Shown: one piece after another, positions 16,261 through 24,195 of the stretch
Layout: every line of letters begins with the position of its first letter
Position numbering within the stretch: position 1 is the stretch's first letter
Source: Solobacterium sp.
GTDB lineage: Bacteria; Bacillota_I; Bacilli_A; Erysipelotrichales; Erysipelotrichaceae
Assembly (NCBI GenBank): GCA_017433125.1
Contig: JAFRHT010000121.1
Span: 1-32,844, forward strand
Direction of reading: 5' to 3'
Length of the DNA: 32,844 nucleotides
Translations under genes and position numbers: made by a program
The notes under the pieces: generated by a model
The model's input: only the letters and a program-made list of their open reading frames with translations
The model's database searches: none
Told to the model about the DNA's origin: nothing

Positions 16261-16266
16261 ATTATA
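16261..16266 (-). promoter_or_regulatory. -10 element, leaderless arrangement for YbjN-like gene
   Basis: TATAAT on the - strand followed by six bases and then ATG, the same spacing as for the CARF gene. No good -35 is visible. Confidence 0.5.
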
Positions 16267-16299
16267 ACCGAAACCGGATCATGACAGGGTTAAGGTGCT

Positions 16300-16335
16300 C
16301 AGAAGAAAACCCCGGCTCACAACATGGCGCCGAGG
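16300..16335 (-). terminator. Terminator with stop codon in its loop
   Basis: On the - strand CCTCGGC / GCCGGGG (16329-16335, 16310-16316, one T-G pair) is followed by TTTTCTTCT. The stop codon of the upstream gene (16317-16319) falls in the loop. Confidence 0.6.
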
Positions 16336-16784
16336 CTGTTCTCTACTTCACGGGCTTCTTCCAGGGTTAATCCCGAAAGGGTACCGTCCGGATTCTGTTT
16401 CATGACAATGGCCGTGCCGCGGGCCTGCGGGTCCTGTCCGGTCAGCAGGTCCAGCAGATTGTTTTCCTTGAAGGAGCCGGCCGCGTTGAGGTTGTAAACC
16501 AGCCGGTACGGGTCACTCAGCAGGACATATGACCGGACTGCCAGATTCCGGTTTTCGCTGTACTCCTCCAGGTTCTGCATGCGCAGGACCTTGTTTACTT
16601 CGTAATACAGGTTATCGGCCAGATAATCGGAAGTTTTCTTCGGGTCAATGTCGGTTAATTCCCTGTCGCGGTAGTACCGCTTCATGGTCAGGTGACCGCC
16701 GAACAGGTAAGGGCCGCGGCTGCCGTAGACAGCGACGGTATAGATCCGGGAAGAAACATACTTATAATTCATGCCACTGTTCAT
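16317..16784 (-). CDS. Hypothetical protein, 155 residues
   Basis: Not recognised. It is a soluble-looking 155-residue protein with a strand-rich N-terminus (SRIYTVAVYGSRGPYLFGG), a helical middle (DYLADNLYYEVNKVLRMQNL) and an acidic C-terminal helix (LTLEEAREVENSLGAML). The ATG at 16784 has AGGAG five bases upstream. A TATGAT -10 (16811-16816, - strand) precedes it, so it appears to be transcribed alone. Confidence 0.75.
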   Translation of the reverse strand: MNSGMNYKYVSSRIYTVAVYGSRGPYLFGGHLTMKRYYRDRELTDIDPKKTSDYLADNLYYEVNKVLRMQNLEEYSENRNLAVRSYVLLSDPYRLVYNLNAAGSFKENNLLDLLTGQDPQARGTAIVMKQNPDGTLSGLTLEEAREVENSLGAML

Positions 16785-16835
16785 AAAAACTCCTGTTATT
16801 TACTGGAATTATCATAGCACGCGAAAGCCCCCGGG

Positions 16836-16861
16836 AAAAAGAAAACAGAGCCGAAGCTCTG
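16836..16861 (-). terminator. Terminator for cyclophilin operon
   Basis: On the - strand CAGAGC-TTCG-GCTCTG, a stable UUCG tetraloop hairpin (16846-16861), followed by TTTTCTTTTT. Confidence 0.88.
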
Positions 16862-16873
16862 CAATCCGTAATA

Positions 16874-17347
16874 TTATTCCTCAACGGTAATCGTTTTGAT
16901 GACAACCGGGCTGAGCGGCTTGTCGCGGAAATCCGTCGGCACATCCGCAATGGCGTCAACCACATCCATGCCTTCAACAACATGACCGAAGGCAGCGTAC
17001 TGGCCGTCGAGATGCGGGGCGTCCTTGTGCATGATGAAGAACTGGCTGGAAGCGGAATCCGGATTCATGGCCCGGGCCATGGAGATGACGCCGCGGACAT
17101 GCTTGATCGGGTTCGGATGGCCGTTGGCAGCGAATTCACCGACAATGTTTTTGCCGGAGCCGCCGGTGCCGGTGCCCAGCGGGCACCCGCCCTGAATCAT
17201 GAAGCCGGAGATGACCCGGTGGAAGGTCAGCCCGTCGTAGAAGCCTTTGGCGGCCAGTTCCTTGAAGTTTGCGGCTGTGACCGGAGCACTCTTTTCGTCC
17301 AGTTCGATCTTGATGATGCCGCCGTTTTCCATTTCAATGACAATCAT
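16874..17347 (-). CDS. Cyclophilin-type peptidyl-prolyl cis-trans isomerase
   Basis: A 157-residue cytoplasmic cyclophilin of normal single-domain length. Signature stretches are LTFHRVISGFMIQGGCPLG (catalytic Arg in FHRV), NPDSASSQFFIM and DGQYAAFGHVVEGMDVVDAI. It catalyses prolyl isomerisation in protein folding. I chose the ATG at 17347, with AAGGAG upstream. It lies 19 bases after a small membrane protein gene and is probably co-transcribed with it. Confidence 0.95.
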   Translation of the reverse strand: MIVIEMENGGIIKIELDEKSAPVTAANFKELAAKGFYDGLTFHRVISGFMIQGGCPLGTGTGGSGKNIVGEFAANGHPNPIKHVRGVISMARAMNPDSASSQFFIMHKDAPHLDGQYAAFGHVVEGMDVVDAIADVPTDFRDKPLSPVVIKTITVEE

Positions 17348-17366
17348 GTCTGTATTCTCCTTTTTC

Positions 17367-17762
17367 TTATTGCCGGGATGTCTGACTGAGTTCTTCCTGC
17401 TGTTTCTGCAGCAGTTCCTGAAGCTCTTCCTCCTCTTCCTCGAGGTTGCGGCTGTTGATCGGCTTCTGCGCCTTTGAGGCACTGCGCCGGGCTGCCACCC
17501 GGGTCTTCTGGTCCCACCGCTGGCGGTCCAGGTGCATGGATTCGTTCTCCGCCTTCAGGGAGTCGCCGATGCGGATCTTCCGGCCCAATTCCCTGATATA
17601 GTCAAAGGTCAGAAACGCGTCCACTCCCAGGAATGCCAGCAGGAACAGGTAAATCCCGATATCCTGCATCTCCTCAAACATGATGAAAGCGAAGATAAGC
17701 ATCAGGAAGAAGTCGCCGATGACCATGATTGTGGCCAGGGCCTGCTTTGCTTTAGGACTCAT
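17367..17762 (-). CDS. Small two-helix membrane protein with acidic tail
   Basis: A 131-residue protein with two membrane helices (about residues 8-29 and 35-56), then a basic stretch and a glutamate/glutamine-rich coiled-coil tail (LEEEEEELQELLQKQQEE). Function unknown. AAGGATGA precedes the ATG. It may share a message with the cyclophilin gene. An extended -10 TGCTAGAAT (17796-17804, - strand) about 35 bases upstream is its likely promoter. Confidence 0.8.
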   Translation of the reverse strand: MSPKAKQALATIMVIGDFFLMLIFAFIMFEEMQDIGIYLFLLAFLGVDAFLTFDYIRELGRKIRIGDSLKAENESMHLDRQRWDQKTRVAARRSASKAQKPINSRNLEEEEEELQELLQKQQEELSQTSRQ

Positions 17763-17811
17763 AAATCAGTCATCCTTTCTGTTGGGTCGAAATCTATTCT
17801 AGCATAACTGC

Positions 17812-18249
17812 CTATTCCAGGGCATCCAGATGTACGGAATGCACCTGGTTCAGATCTTTCAGGACTTCGATCAGGGTATCGATTGTTCCATGCAGGTTGG
17901 TGATATCCAGGACCATCATGACTGAAGCGCGCAGGGCCACCGGGGTAGACTGGGAAATCGTGATGATGCTGGCGTTGGCCCGGCTGATGGATCCCAGCAC
18001 CGCGGACAGAGCCCCGGCTTCGTGGGCCAGCACCATGGAAAGGGAAGCCCGGCGCTGGTTATTGGTTTCTTCGGGCTGAAAGACATAATCCTTGTATTTG
18101 TAATATGTATTCCGGGAAATCCCGACCCTCTGGACTGCCTCGGTGATGGTCAGCACCTCACAGGACATGAGCAGGTGCCGGGCTTCGATGACCTTGTCGA
18201 GATAATCCGGCAGGATCTTTTTGTTTACAATCAGATACTTTTCCGCCAT
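17812..18249 (-). CDS. UPF0735 ACT-domain protein
   Basis: A 145-residue protein of the UPF0735/PheB-like family. The N-terminus has a helix-turn-helix-like segment (TITEAVQRVGISRNTYYKYKD) and the C-terminus an ACT domain (SMVLAHEAGALSAVLGSISR), which in general binds amino acids. It overlaps thrB by 19 bases and closes the thrC-thrB operon, so a regulatory or sensing role in threonine synthesis is plausible. No enzymatic motif is visible. Confidence 0.9.
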   Translation of the reverse strand: MAEKYLIVNKKILPDYLDKVIEARHLLMSCEVLTITEAVQRVGISRNTYYKYKDYVFQPEETNNQRRASLSMVLAHEAGALSAVLGSISRANASIITISQSTPVALRASVMMVLDITNLHGTIDTLIEVLKDLNQVHSVHLDALE

Positions 18250-19127
18250 ACGCCGTTTTCCTTTATTTCGATGCCGCCGCGGGCAATGTTGGTTTCAACG
18301 ATCTGCCAGCCGTCCGGCAGTTCCATGATCTGCCTGACCGCGTTCTGGGCCAGGGACTCATGGCTGATGAAGAAGCAGGTGGAGCCGCTGCCGCTGATCA
18401 GGAACGCGCCTTCCGTATTGTCCAGCACGATTTTCCGGACGGTGCTGTAGTTGGGGATCAGCTGGCTGCGGTAGGGTTCATGAAGCTGGTCAACGGCTGC
18501 TTCCTTAAGCAGTTCCAGACTGCCGGTGCGCAGGGCTTCCACCATCATGACCGCGTGGGCACCGTTGCCGGCGGCGATACTGAGGGGATAGGACTTCGGC
18601 AGGATAGCCCGGGCCTGTTCGGTCGGCACTTCGCTGTCCGGCACCAGGATGGTATAGCGGAAGCGGTCGGAGATATCAAGCCTGTGCACCAGAACAGTAT
18701 TGTCATCCCGCTTCAGGCAGGCAGTGGCGCCGCCCAGGATGCACGGGGCCGCATTATCCGGATGATGCTCGAGTTCGCTGGCCAGATTGACGCACTGTTC
18801 GGCATCCGGCTGAATGCCGTTGACCAGATTGGCCGCAATAATCCCGCCGGCATACATGGCCGCACTGGACCCCAACCCCCGGCAGATCGGCACATCGCAG
18901 GCAAAATCAACATGGATACCCGTGGTTTTTCCCAGGATGGCGGATTCCGTCATGAACGCCCGCAGGAACATGTTTTCATCATTGTCAAAACGGGGATCAA
19001 CGTTATACATTTCAAAGTCATCTGCCGGTTCGAAGATAAACCGGTTGTATATGGCCAGCGCCATGCCCAGACAGTCAAAGCCGGGGCCGAGATTGGCTGA
19101 GGTGGCAGGGACACGGATTTCAATCAT
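18231..19127 (-). CDS. thrB: Homoserine kinase
   Basis: GHMP-family kinase of 298 residues, normal length. It phosphorylates homoserine with ATP, giving O-phosphohomoserine for threonine synthase. Visible motifs: N-terminal VPATSANLGPGFDCLGMAL, the phosphate loop PICRGLGSSAAMYAGG and the C-terminal LISGSGSTCFF. It overlaps thrC by 8 bases and the ACT gene by 19, indicating tight coupling in one operon. Confidence 0.96.
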   Translation of the reverse strand: MIEIRVPATSANLGPGFDCLGMALAIYNRFIFEPADDFEMYNVDPRFDNDENMFLRAFMTESAILGKTTGIHVDFACDVPICRGLGSSAAMYAGGIIAANLVNGIQPDAEQCVNLASELEHHPDNAAPCILGGATACLKRDDNTVLVHRLDISDRFRYTILVPDSEVPTEQARAILPKSYPLSIAAGNGAHAVMMVEALRTGSLELLKEAAVDQLHEPYRSQLIPNYSTVRKIVLDNTEGAFLISGSGSTCFFISHESLAQNAVRQIMELPDGWQIVETNIARGGIEIKENGVWRKSI

Positions 19128-20601
19128 GGGACAGTTCCTCCATTCGTTTCATGATCACGGCTTTGCCTTCCGACCGGTCAATGACTTCCCGGAAACGGAC
19201 CGGCAGGGTTTCCAGTTCGGCCAGCCCCGTCGGGACCTTCAGACCGCTCAGGGCAGCCAGGTTCCGCATGGCTTCGAACTCATCTTCCGGCAGCGGCTGA
19301 TCCAGGCAGGCCAGCACACTGCGGGAGAACTTGAAGGGGGAGGCGGTGGACAGGACTACACAGGGGACATCACTGTGCAGTTTCCGGTATTCATGCATGG
19401 CATGCATGGCAACCGCGGTATGCGGGTCGATCAGCACCTGTTCCTGCCGGTACAGATTCGCGATTTCCCGGCGGCAGGCCTCTTCCGGGGCATAGTAACC
19501 GAGGAAGATCTCCTGCAGCGCGGTCAGCAGTTCGGCAGGGATGGTATAGGCGCCGGTATCCCACAGGGATTTCATGCAGGAGCGCACCATTGCGTCATTG
19601 CCGCCGGAAGCGAAGAACAGCAGCCGTTCCAGGTTGCTGGAAATCAGGATATCCATTGAAGGGGACATGGTCATGTGGAACGGACGGCGGGCATCATAGG
19701 TGCCGGTATGCAGGAAGTCGGTCAGCACATTGTTTTCATTCGAAGCACAGAGCAGATGCCGGATGGGCAGGCCGCTCCGTCTGGCCATATAACCGGCCAG
19801 GATATCCCCGAAGTTGCCGGTCGGAACAGCAAAGCTGACTTCCTCACCGGCATGAATGGCACCTGTTTTGACCAGGGCTGCATAGGCGGCATAGTAGTAG
19901 ACCATCTGCGGCAGCAGCCGGCCGATATTGATCGAATTGGCGCTGGAAATCGTCACATGTTTTCCGGCGGCGCGCACTTCCGGATCGGTGGTGCATTCCT
20001 TGACCATGCGCTGGCAGTCATCGAAATTGCCGCGGACCGCAATCACTGAAACATTATTGCCGCGGCTGGTCTGCATCTGCCGCTTCTGGACCGGCGAGAC
20101 ACCGTCTTCCGGGAAGAAGACGGTAATGGCTGTGTTCGGCACATCCGCAAACCCGGCCAGGGCTGCCTTGCCGGTATCCCCGCTGGTCGCGGTCAGGATG
20201 GCTACCGTGTCGTCCCGGCCTTCTTTCGCATAGGCTGTAGTGAGCATGTGCGGCATGATGGTCAGGGCCAGATCCTTGAAAGCGGCGGTCGGGCCATGCC
20301 AGAGCTCCAGCAGCCAGCTGTCACTGAGCCTGCGGAGCGGGGCAATGTCAGCGGTATCATATTTGTCATCATAGGCCAGCCGGATACACGCCTGCAGTTC
20401 CTCATCGGTGAAATCTTCGAGGAACGGACGCATGACGGCAAAGGCCAGATCCTGATAGGAAACGTTTTTATAATCCGGTTCCGGGATGTGCACATCCAGG
20501 TTATCAGGTACGAAAAGACCGCCGTCTTCTGCCAGGCCGCGGATCATTGCCTGACCGGCAGATATAGTGATATCTTTATTACGGGTACTGTAGAATTTCA
20601 T
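19120..20601 (-). CDS. thrC: Threonine synthase
   Basis: PLP-dependent enzyme, 493 residues, matching the longer E. coli/yeast-type threonine synthases. It converts O-phosphohomoserine to threonine. The PLP lysine is in WHGPTAAFKDLA. Other family stretches are LTATSGDTGKAALAGF, SSANSINIGRLLPQ and AVPTGNFGDILAGY. I chose the ATG at 20601, preceded by AGGAGGAG, which gives the usual start MKFYSTRN. First gene of the thrC-thrB-ACT operon, divergent from hom. Confidence 0.96.
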   Translation of the reverse strand: MKFYSTRNKDITISAGQAMIRGLAEDGGLFVPDNLDVHIPEPDYKNVSYQDLAFAVMRPFLEDFTDEELQACIRLAYDDKYDTADIAPLRRLSDSWLLELWHGPTAAFKDLALTIMPHMLTTAYAKEGRDDTVAILTATSGDTGKAALAGFADVPNTAITVFFPEDGVSPVQKRQMQTSRGNNVSVIAVRGNFDDCQRMVKECTTDPEVRAAGKHVTISSANSINIGRLLPQMVYYYAAYAALVKTGAIHAGEEVSFAVPTGNFGDILAGYMARRSGLPIRHLLCASNENNVLTDFLHTGTYDARRPFHMTMSPSMDILISSNLERLLFFASGGNDAMVRSCMKSLWDTGAYTIPAELLTALQEIFLGYYAPEEACRREIANLYRQEQVLIDPHTAVAMHAMHEYRKLHSDVPCVVLSTASPFKFSRSVLACLDQPLPEDEFEAMRNLAALSGLKVPTGLAELETLPVRFREVIDRSEGKAVIMKRMEELSHD

Positions 20602-20632
20602 TGTCACTCCTCCTGTAAAGGCCGATGTAACA

Positions 20633-20661
20633 ATGATACTATGTCTGCAGAGCGAAGACAA
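20633..20661 (-). promoter_or_regulatory. thrC operon promoter with palindrome at -35
   Basis: On the - strand TTGTCT (20656-20661), 17-base spacer, TATCAT (20633-20638). A perfect palindrome AAGACA-AC-TGTCTT (20655-20668) covers the -35. On the + strand an extended -10 TGATACTAT (20634-20642) could serve hom, so the two promoters overlap. Confidence 0.65.
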
Positions 20662-20701
20662 CTGTCTTTGATTAAGATACAGCAATGAAGGAGAAAAAAT
20701 C

Positions 20702-21841
20702 ATGAAGGTAGCATTACTGGGTTTCGGAACGGTCGGCAAGGGCGTTGCCGAGATCATCGATCAGGGCAAGGACAAGGATACTGCCGGGCTGGAGATTGTC
20801 CGGATTCTGAAGCGAACACCGGCCGGGGATCCCCGCATTACACTTGATTACCGGGATATCGAAGCGTGCGATGCCGAACTAGTGGCGGAGTGCATGGGCG
20901 GCCTGGAACCGGCGCATACCTATGTGCGCAGGGCACTGGAAGCGGGCCGGCATGTCGTGACAGCCAACAAGAAGATGCTGGCAGAACACTACACTGAACT
21001 GGCCGGCCTGGCGAAGGAAAAGGGTGTCCGGCTGCTGTTTGAGGCGACTGCCGGCGGCGGCATCCCCTGGATGGCGGCCCTGCGGCGGCTGCGGCGGATC
21101 GACGATGTGCAGTCATTCCGCGGCATCCTGAACGGCACGACCAACTACATCCTGTCGGCGATGACGGATGCCGGCCTGGACTTCGGGGAGATGCTGAAGA
21201 AAGCCCAGGAACTCGGGTATGCCGAAGCGGATCCGACAGATGACATCGACGGCTATGATGTCCGCTACAAAGCGGTGCTGTCGGCCATTGCGGCCTTTGA
21301 TGCCGCCGTCCTGCCGGAAACAGTGCCGGCCCTGGGCATCCGCCATATCAGCGCGGCCGATATCGCCTGGGGCAGGGAGCACGGCAGAATCGTCAAGCTG
21401 ATTGCGGCCGGTGAGAAGAACGACAGCCGGCTGTCCCTGTATGTCATGCCGCAGTTCCTGCCGGCTTCGGATGTACTTGCCCGCATCGGCAAGAATTTCA
21501 ACGGGGTGGAGGCTGTCAGCACAACCCTCGGCCCGAGCACTTACATCGGCCAGGGTGCCGGCAGACTGCCGACCGGCCATGCCATGGTGCAGGATATGCT
21601 CACCATTGCCAAGGGCGAAGAACTGACTGCCTGTGAAGCGGCTGCGGCAGAAGTGGATAATGCCAAAGTTGAAAAGAGATTCTATGTCCGGACTGCCCGG
21701 CCGGAAGTCTTTGCCGGCGTCAGGGCGGAAACGGCCGGAACAGATGCGTTTGTTACGGCGCGCCTGCCGCTGGATGACCTGCTGGCGCTGATCGGGAAGG
21801 CTGATGATCCGGAACTGTTCGCCGCAGTAGTCGCAGACTGA
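20702..21841 (+). CDS. hom: Homoserine dehydrogenase, short C-terminus
   Basis: NAD(P)-dependent reductase converting aspartate semialdehyde to homoserine, 379 residues. The N-terminal GFGTVGKGV is the dinucleotide motif. ILNGTTNYIL and GYAEADPTDDIDGYDVRYK form the catalytic region, the latter with the conserved acids and Lys. Gram-positive homologues usually have about 430 residues with a C-terminal ACT domain. Here only about 55 residues follow the catalytic part, so the regulatory domain looks shortened or lost. GAAGGAG stands before the ATG. Divergent from thrC. Confidence 0.95.
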   Translation: MKVALLGFGTVGKGVAEIIDQGKDKDTAGLEIVRILKRTPAGDPRITLDYRDIEACDAELVAECMGGLEPAHTYVRRALEAGRHVVTANKKMLAEHYTELAGLAKEKGVRLLFEATAGGGIPWMAALRRLRRIDDVQSFRGILNGTTNYILSAMTDAGLDFGEMLKKAQELGYAEADPTDDIDGYDVRYKAVLSAIAAFDAAVLPETVPALGIRHISAADIAWGREHGRIVKLIAAGEKNDSRLSLYVMPQFLPASDVLARIGKNFNGVEAVSTTLGPSTYIGQGAGRLPTGHAMVQDMLTIAKGEELTACEAAAAEVDNAKVEKRFYVRTARPEVFAGVRAETAGTDAFVTARLPLDDLLALIGKADDPELFAAVVAD

Positions 21842-21908
21842 TTGTACAGGCTATACTTTTTTCGCGGCAATCATGATAGAATTCAATAGGAAGTGAGGAT
21901 CATAGCAT

Positions 21909-22442
21909 ATGTTACGTAAAACAATTATCGCGTCCCTAGTGACAGCCGGTGCCGTGGCCACGGCCATCGTAGTCAGAAGCCTGCTGAATGACACCCTGAA
22001 AAAGGCTGAAGAAGAGGACGAAGAAATCAATTTCATCTCCATTTCAGAAGAAACACCGGATGACAGCGAGGATGAGGAAGAACTCCCGAAGGCTGAGGAA
22101 GTTGCCCCGGAGATCAAGGAAATCGCAGCGCTGTATCCGTATCTGAAGCCGGAATTCATCTCTGAGCAGTTCGGCCGCAATGATGTCTTCAACCGGGAAT
22201 ATCCGGAAGATACCCTGATTACGATCTCCCATAAGGCAAAGTTCGCCGCCGAGGATGTCATGAAGGAATTCGGCGGGATTGCCGAGGAAAACGGCTACAG
22301 CTGTGACGTGATCGGCGCTGCTGAATGCATCATTACAAAGAAGATGTTCACCGAGAACGGCAGTATTCTGAGTGATATCTACAATGTGGCCAACCAGGTC
22401 GCCTGCCTGAACGGAACTTACGAAGGATACCGCATCGACTGA
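21909..22442 (+). CDS. Membrane-anchored acidic protein of unknown function
   Basis: A 177-residue protein with one N-terminal membrane helix (about 5-23, IIASLVTAGAVATAIVV), a very acidic linker (EEEDEE... to about residue 65) and a C-terminal soluble domain containing FGRNDVFNREYPEDTLITI and GYSCDVIGAAECIITKKMF. Not recognised. It has a GAAGTGAGG site, an extended -10 TGATAGAAT nearby and its own terminator, so it is probably transcribed alone or with hom. Confidence 0.75.
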   Translation: MLRKTIIASLVTAGAVATAIVVRSLLNDTLKKAEEEDEEINFISISEETPDDSEDEEELPKAEEVAPEIKEIAALYPYLKPEFISEQFGRNDVFNREYPEDTLITISHKAKFAAEDVMKEFGGIAEENGYSCDVIGAAECIITKKMFTENGSILSDIYNVANQVACLNGTYEGYRID

Positions 22443-22450
22443 GGAAACAC

Positions 22451-22480
22451 GCCTGATCTTATATGATCAGGCTTTTTTTT
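22451..22480 (+). terminator. Intrinsic terminator
   Basis: Perfect stem GCCTGATC / GATCAGGC (22451-22458, 22465-22472) and eight T residues. Confidence 0.93.
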
Positions 22481-22508
22481 CGGCAATCGGACTTATTTGT
22501 TATATAAT
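22480..22508 (+). promoter_or_regulatory. Promoter for ecf-truA operon
   Basis: TCGGCA (22480-22485), 17-base spacer, perfect TATAAT (22503-22508). The -35 begins at the end of the preceding terminator's T-run. Confidence 0.65.
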
Positions 22509-22531
22509 GTCAAGCGTTGAGGAAAACGGAC

Positions 22532-23359
22532 ATGGCATTGATTGAAGTTAAAGACCTCTGTTTTGCATACGAAGGAGACACTCTGGCAGTTGATCACGTC
22601 TCTTTTTCTGTGCCGGAGGGACAGTATGTGACCATCATCGGACACAACGGTTCCGGCAAGAGCACCGTGGCCAAGCTGCTGGCCGGCCTGCTGGAGAAAA
22701 AGAGCGGGTCGATTGTCATTGACGGTCTTGAACTGAATCAGAAGAATCTCCACCAGCTGCGCAGCCGGATCGGGATCGTCTTCCAGAATCCGGATAATCA
22801 GTTTATCGGTTCCACGGTCCGTGATGATATTGCCTTCGGACTGGAGAACCACTGTGTACCGCAGGAACAGATGGATGACATTATCAGCGAGTTTTCAAGC
22901 CGGGTAGGCATGAGTGAATTCCTGGACAAGGAACCGACGCATCTGTCGGGCGGCCAGAAACAGCGGGTTGCCATTGCCGGCGTCCTGGCCATGGCCCCGA
23001 AAATCCTGATCTTTGACGAAGCGACCTCCATGCTGGATCCGCAGGGCAAGGATGAAATCAAAAGAGTCATCATGGATCTGCACCGCAAAAGCGGCCTGAC
23101 CATTCTCTCGATTACCCATGATATTGATGAGGTTACCTCCAGTGACAGCGTGCTGGTGCTGGCAGAGGGCAAAGTAGCCCTGACCGGCACCCCGGCTGAA
23201 GTCTTCAGCCAGGAAAAGATGCTGAAGAAAATCCGCCTCGACATACCGTTCAGTCTGAAACTGGCGGATGAGCTGAACAAACGCGGCGTCAGCGTGAACA
23301 AGGAACTGACGATGGAAGGACTGGTGAAGGAACTGTGCCGATTGCATTCGAACATGTAA
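22532..23359 (+). CDS. ecfA1: ECF transporter ATPase A1
   Basis: ABC ATPase of the energy-coupling factor module, 275 residues, located on the cytoplasmic face. Walker A GHNGSGKST, Q-loop FQNPDNQF (typical of EcfA), signature LSGGQKQR, Walker B ILIFDEAT and H-loop SITHD are all intact. With EcfA2 and EcfT it powers vitamin uptake through interchangeable S components. The ATG at 22532 is preceded by GAGG. Its 3' end overlaps ecfA2 by 25 bases. Confidence 0.96.
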   Translation: MALIEVKDLCFAYEGDTLAVDHVSFSVPEGQYVTIIGHNGSGKSTVAKLLAGLLEKKSGSIVIDGLELNQKNLHQLRSRIGIVFQNPDNQFIGSTVRDDIAFGLENHCVPQEQMDDIISEFSSRVGMSEFLDKEPTHLSGGQKQRVAIAGVLAMAPKILIFDEATSMLDPQGKDEIKRVIMDLHRKSGLTILSITHDIDEVTSSDSVLVLAEGKVALTGTPAEVFSQEKMLKKIRLDIPFSLKLADELNKRGVSVNKELTMEGLVKELCRLHSNM

Positions 23360-24195
23360 GCCATATATACAATGACGGAACGCCATACCGGCACGTGGCC
23401 CTGGAAGATGTCAGCCTGGAACTGGCGGAAGGAAAAATCACCGCCATTATCGGCCAGACCGGTTCCGGCAAGAGCACGCTTGTGCAGCATCTCAACGCCC
23501 TGCTGCTGCCGTCGGCCGGCAAGGTGCTGATTCTGGACCGGACCATCGAAGCGGGCACACAGCCGAAACAGCTGAAGAGTCTGCGCGGCCGGGTAGGCCT
23601 GGTTTTCCAGTTTCCGGAATACCAGCTGTTTGAGGAAACCGTGCTGAAGGATATCGCGTTCGGCCCGAAGAACTTCGGGGTCAGCGAAGAAGACGCCGCG
23701 AAGAAAGCCCGTACGGCCATGAACATGGTCGGCCTGGGCAAGGAGTTTGAGGAGCGCTCCCCGCTGGAACTGTCCGGCGGCCAGAAGCGCCGGGTAGCCA
23801 TTGCCGGAATTCTGGCCATGGATCCTGCCGTGCTGGTGCTGGATGAGCCGACCGCCGGCCTGGATCCGCAGGGCACCGAACAGATGATGAACCTGTTCCA
23901 CCGGCTGAACCGGGAGTCGGGAAAGACGATCCTGATTGTCACTCACGATATGGAACAGGTGTACCGGTACTGTGACGAGGTTGTCGTCATGGAGCAGGGA
24001 AAGCCAAAGCTGCGGACGGATGTGCAGACATTCTTCCATGATTCCTCGCTCTGCCGGGAGATGAATATTCTGCCGCCGGCCCTGATCCGCATGAAGGACA
24101 TGCTCAGGGAGAACGGCTTTACGGTCAGCGATGAGATCAGTGATGTGAACGGGCTGGCAAAGGAACTGGCAAGGCAGGTGAAGCACCATGGGTAA
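23335..24195 (+). CDS. ecfA2: ECF transporter ATPase A2
   Basis: Second ECF ATPase, 286 residues. It starts at GTG 23335 with AAGGA just upstream, inside ecfA1, giving MPIAFEHVSHIYNDGTPY. Motifs: Walker A GQTGSGKST, Q-loop FQFPEYQLFEET (the EcfA2 type), signature LSGGQKRR, Walker B LVLDEPT and H-loop VTHDM. It pairs with EcfA1. An 8-base overlap with ecfT indicates coupling. Confidence 0.96.
   Translation: MPIAFEHVSHIYNDGTPYRHVALEDVSLELAEGKITAIIGQTGSGKSTLVQHLNALLLPSAGKVLILDRTIEAGTQPKQLKSLRGRVGLVFQFPEYQLFEETVLKDIAFGPKNFGVSEEDAAKKARTAMNMVGLGKEFEERSPLELSGGQKRRVAIAGILAMDPAVLVLDEPTAGLDPQGTEQMMNLFHRLNRESGKTILIVTHDMEQVYRYCDEVVVMEQGKPKLRTDVQTFFHDSSLCREMNILPPALIRMKDMLRENGFTVSDEISDVNGLAKELARQVKHHG

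Noticed and set aside
20602-20701. T-box or riboswitch before thrC or hom
   Set aside because: The gap is only about 100 bases with no T-box core or terminator; only promoters and a palindrome are visible.
22798-24189. 463-codon - strand frame opposite ecfA1 and ecfA2
   Set aside because: Shadow of two intact ATPase genes with all motifs on the + strand.
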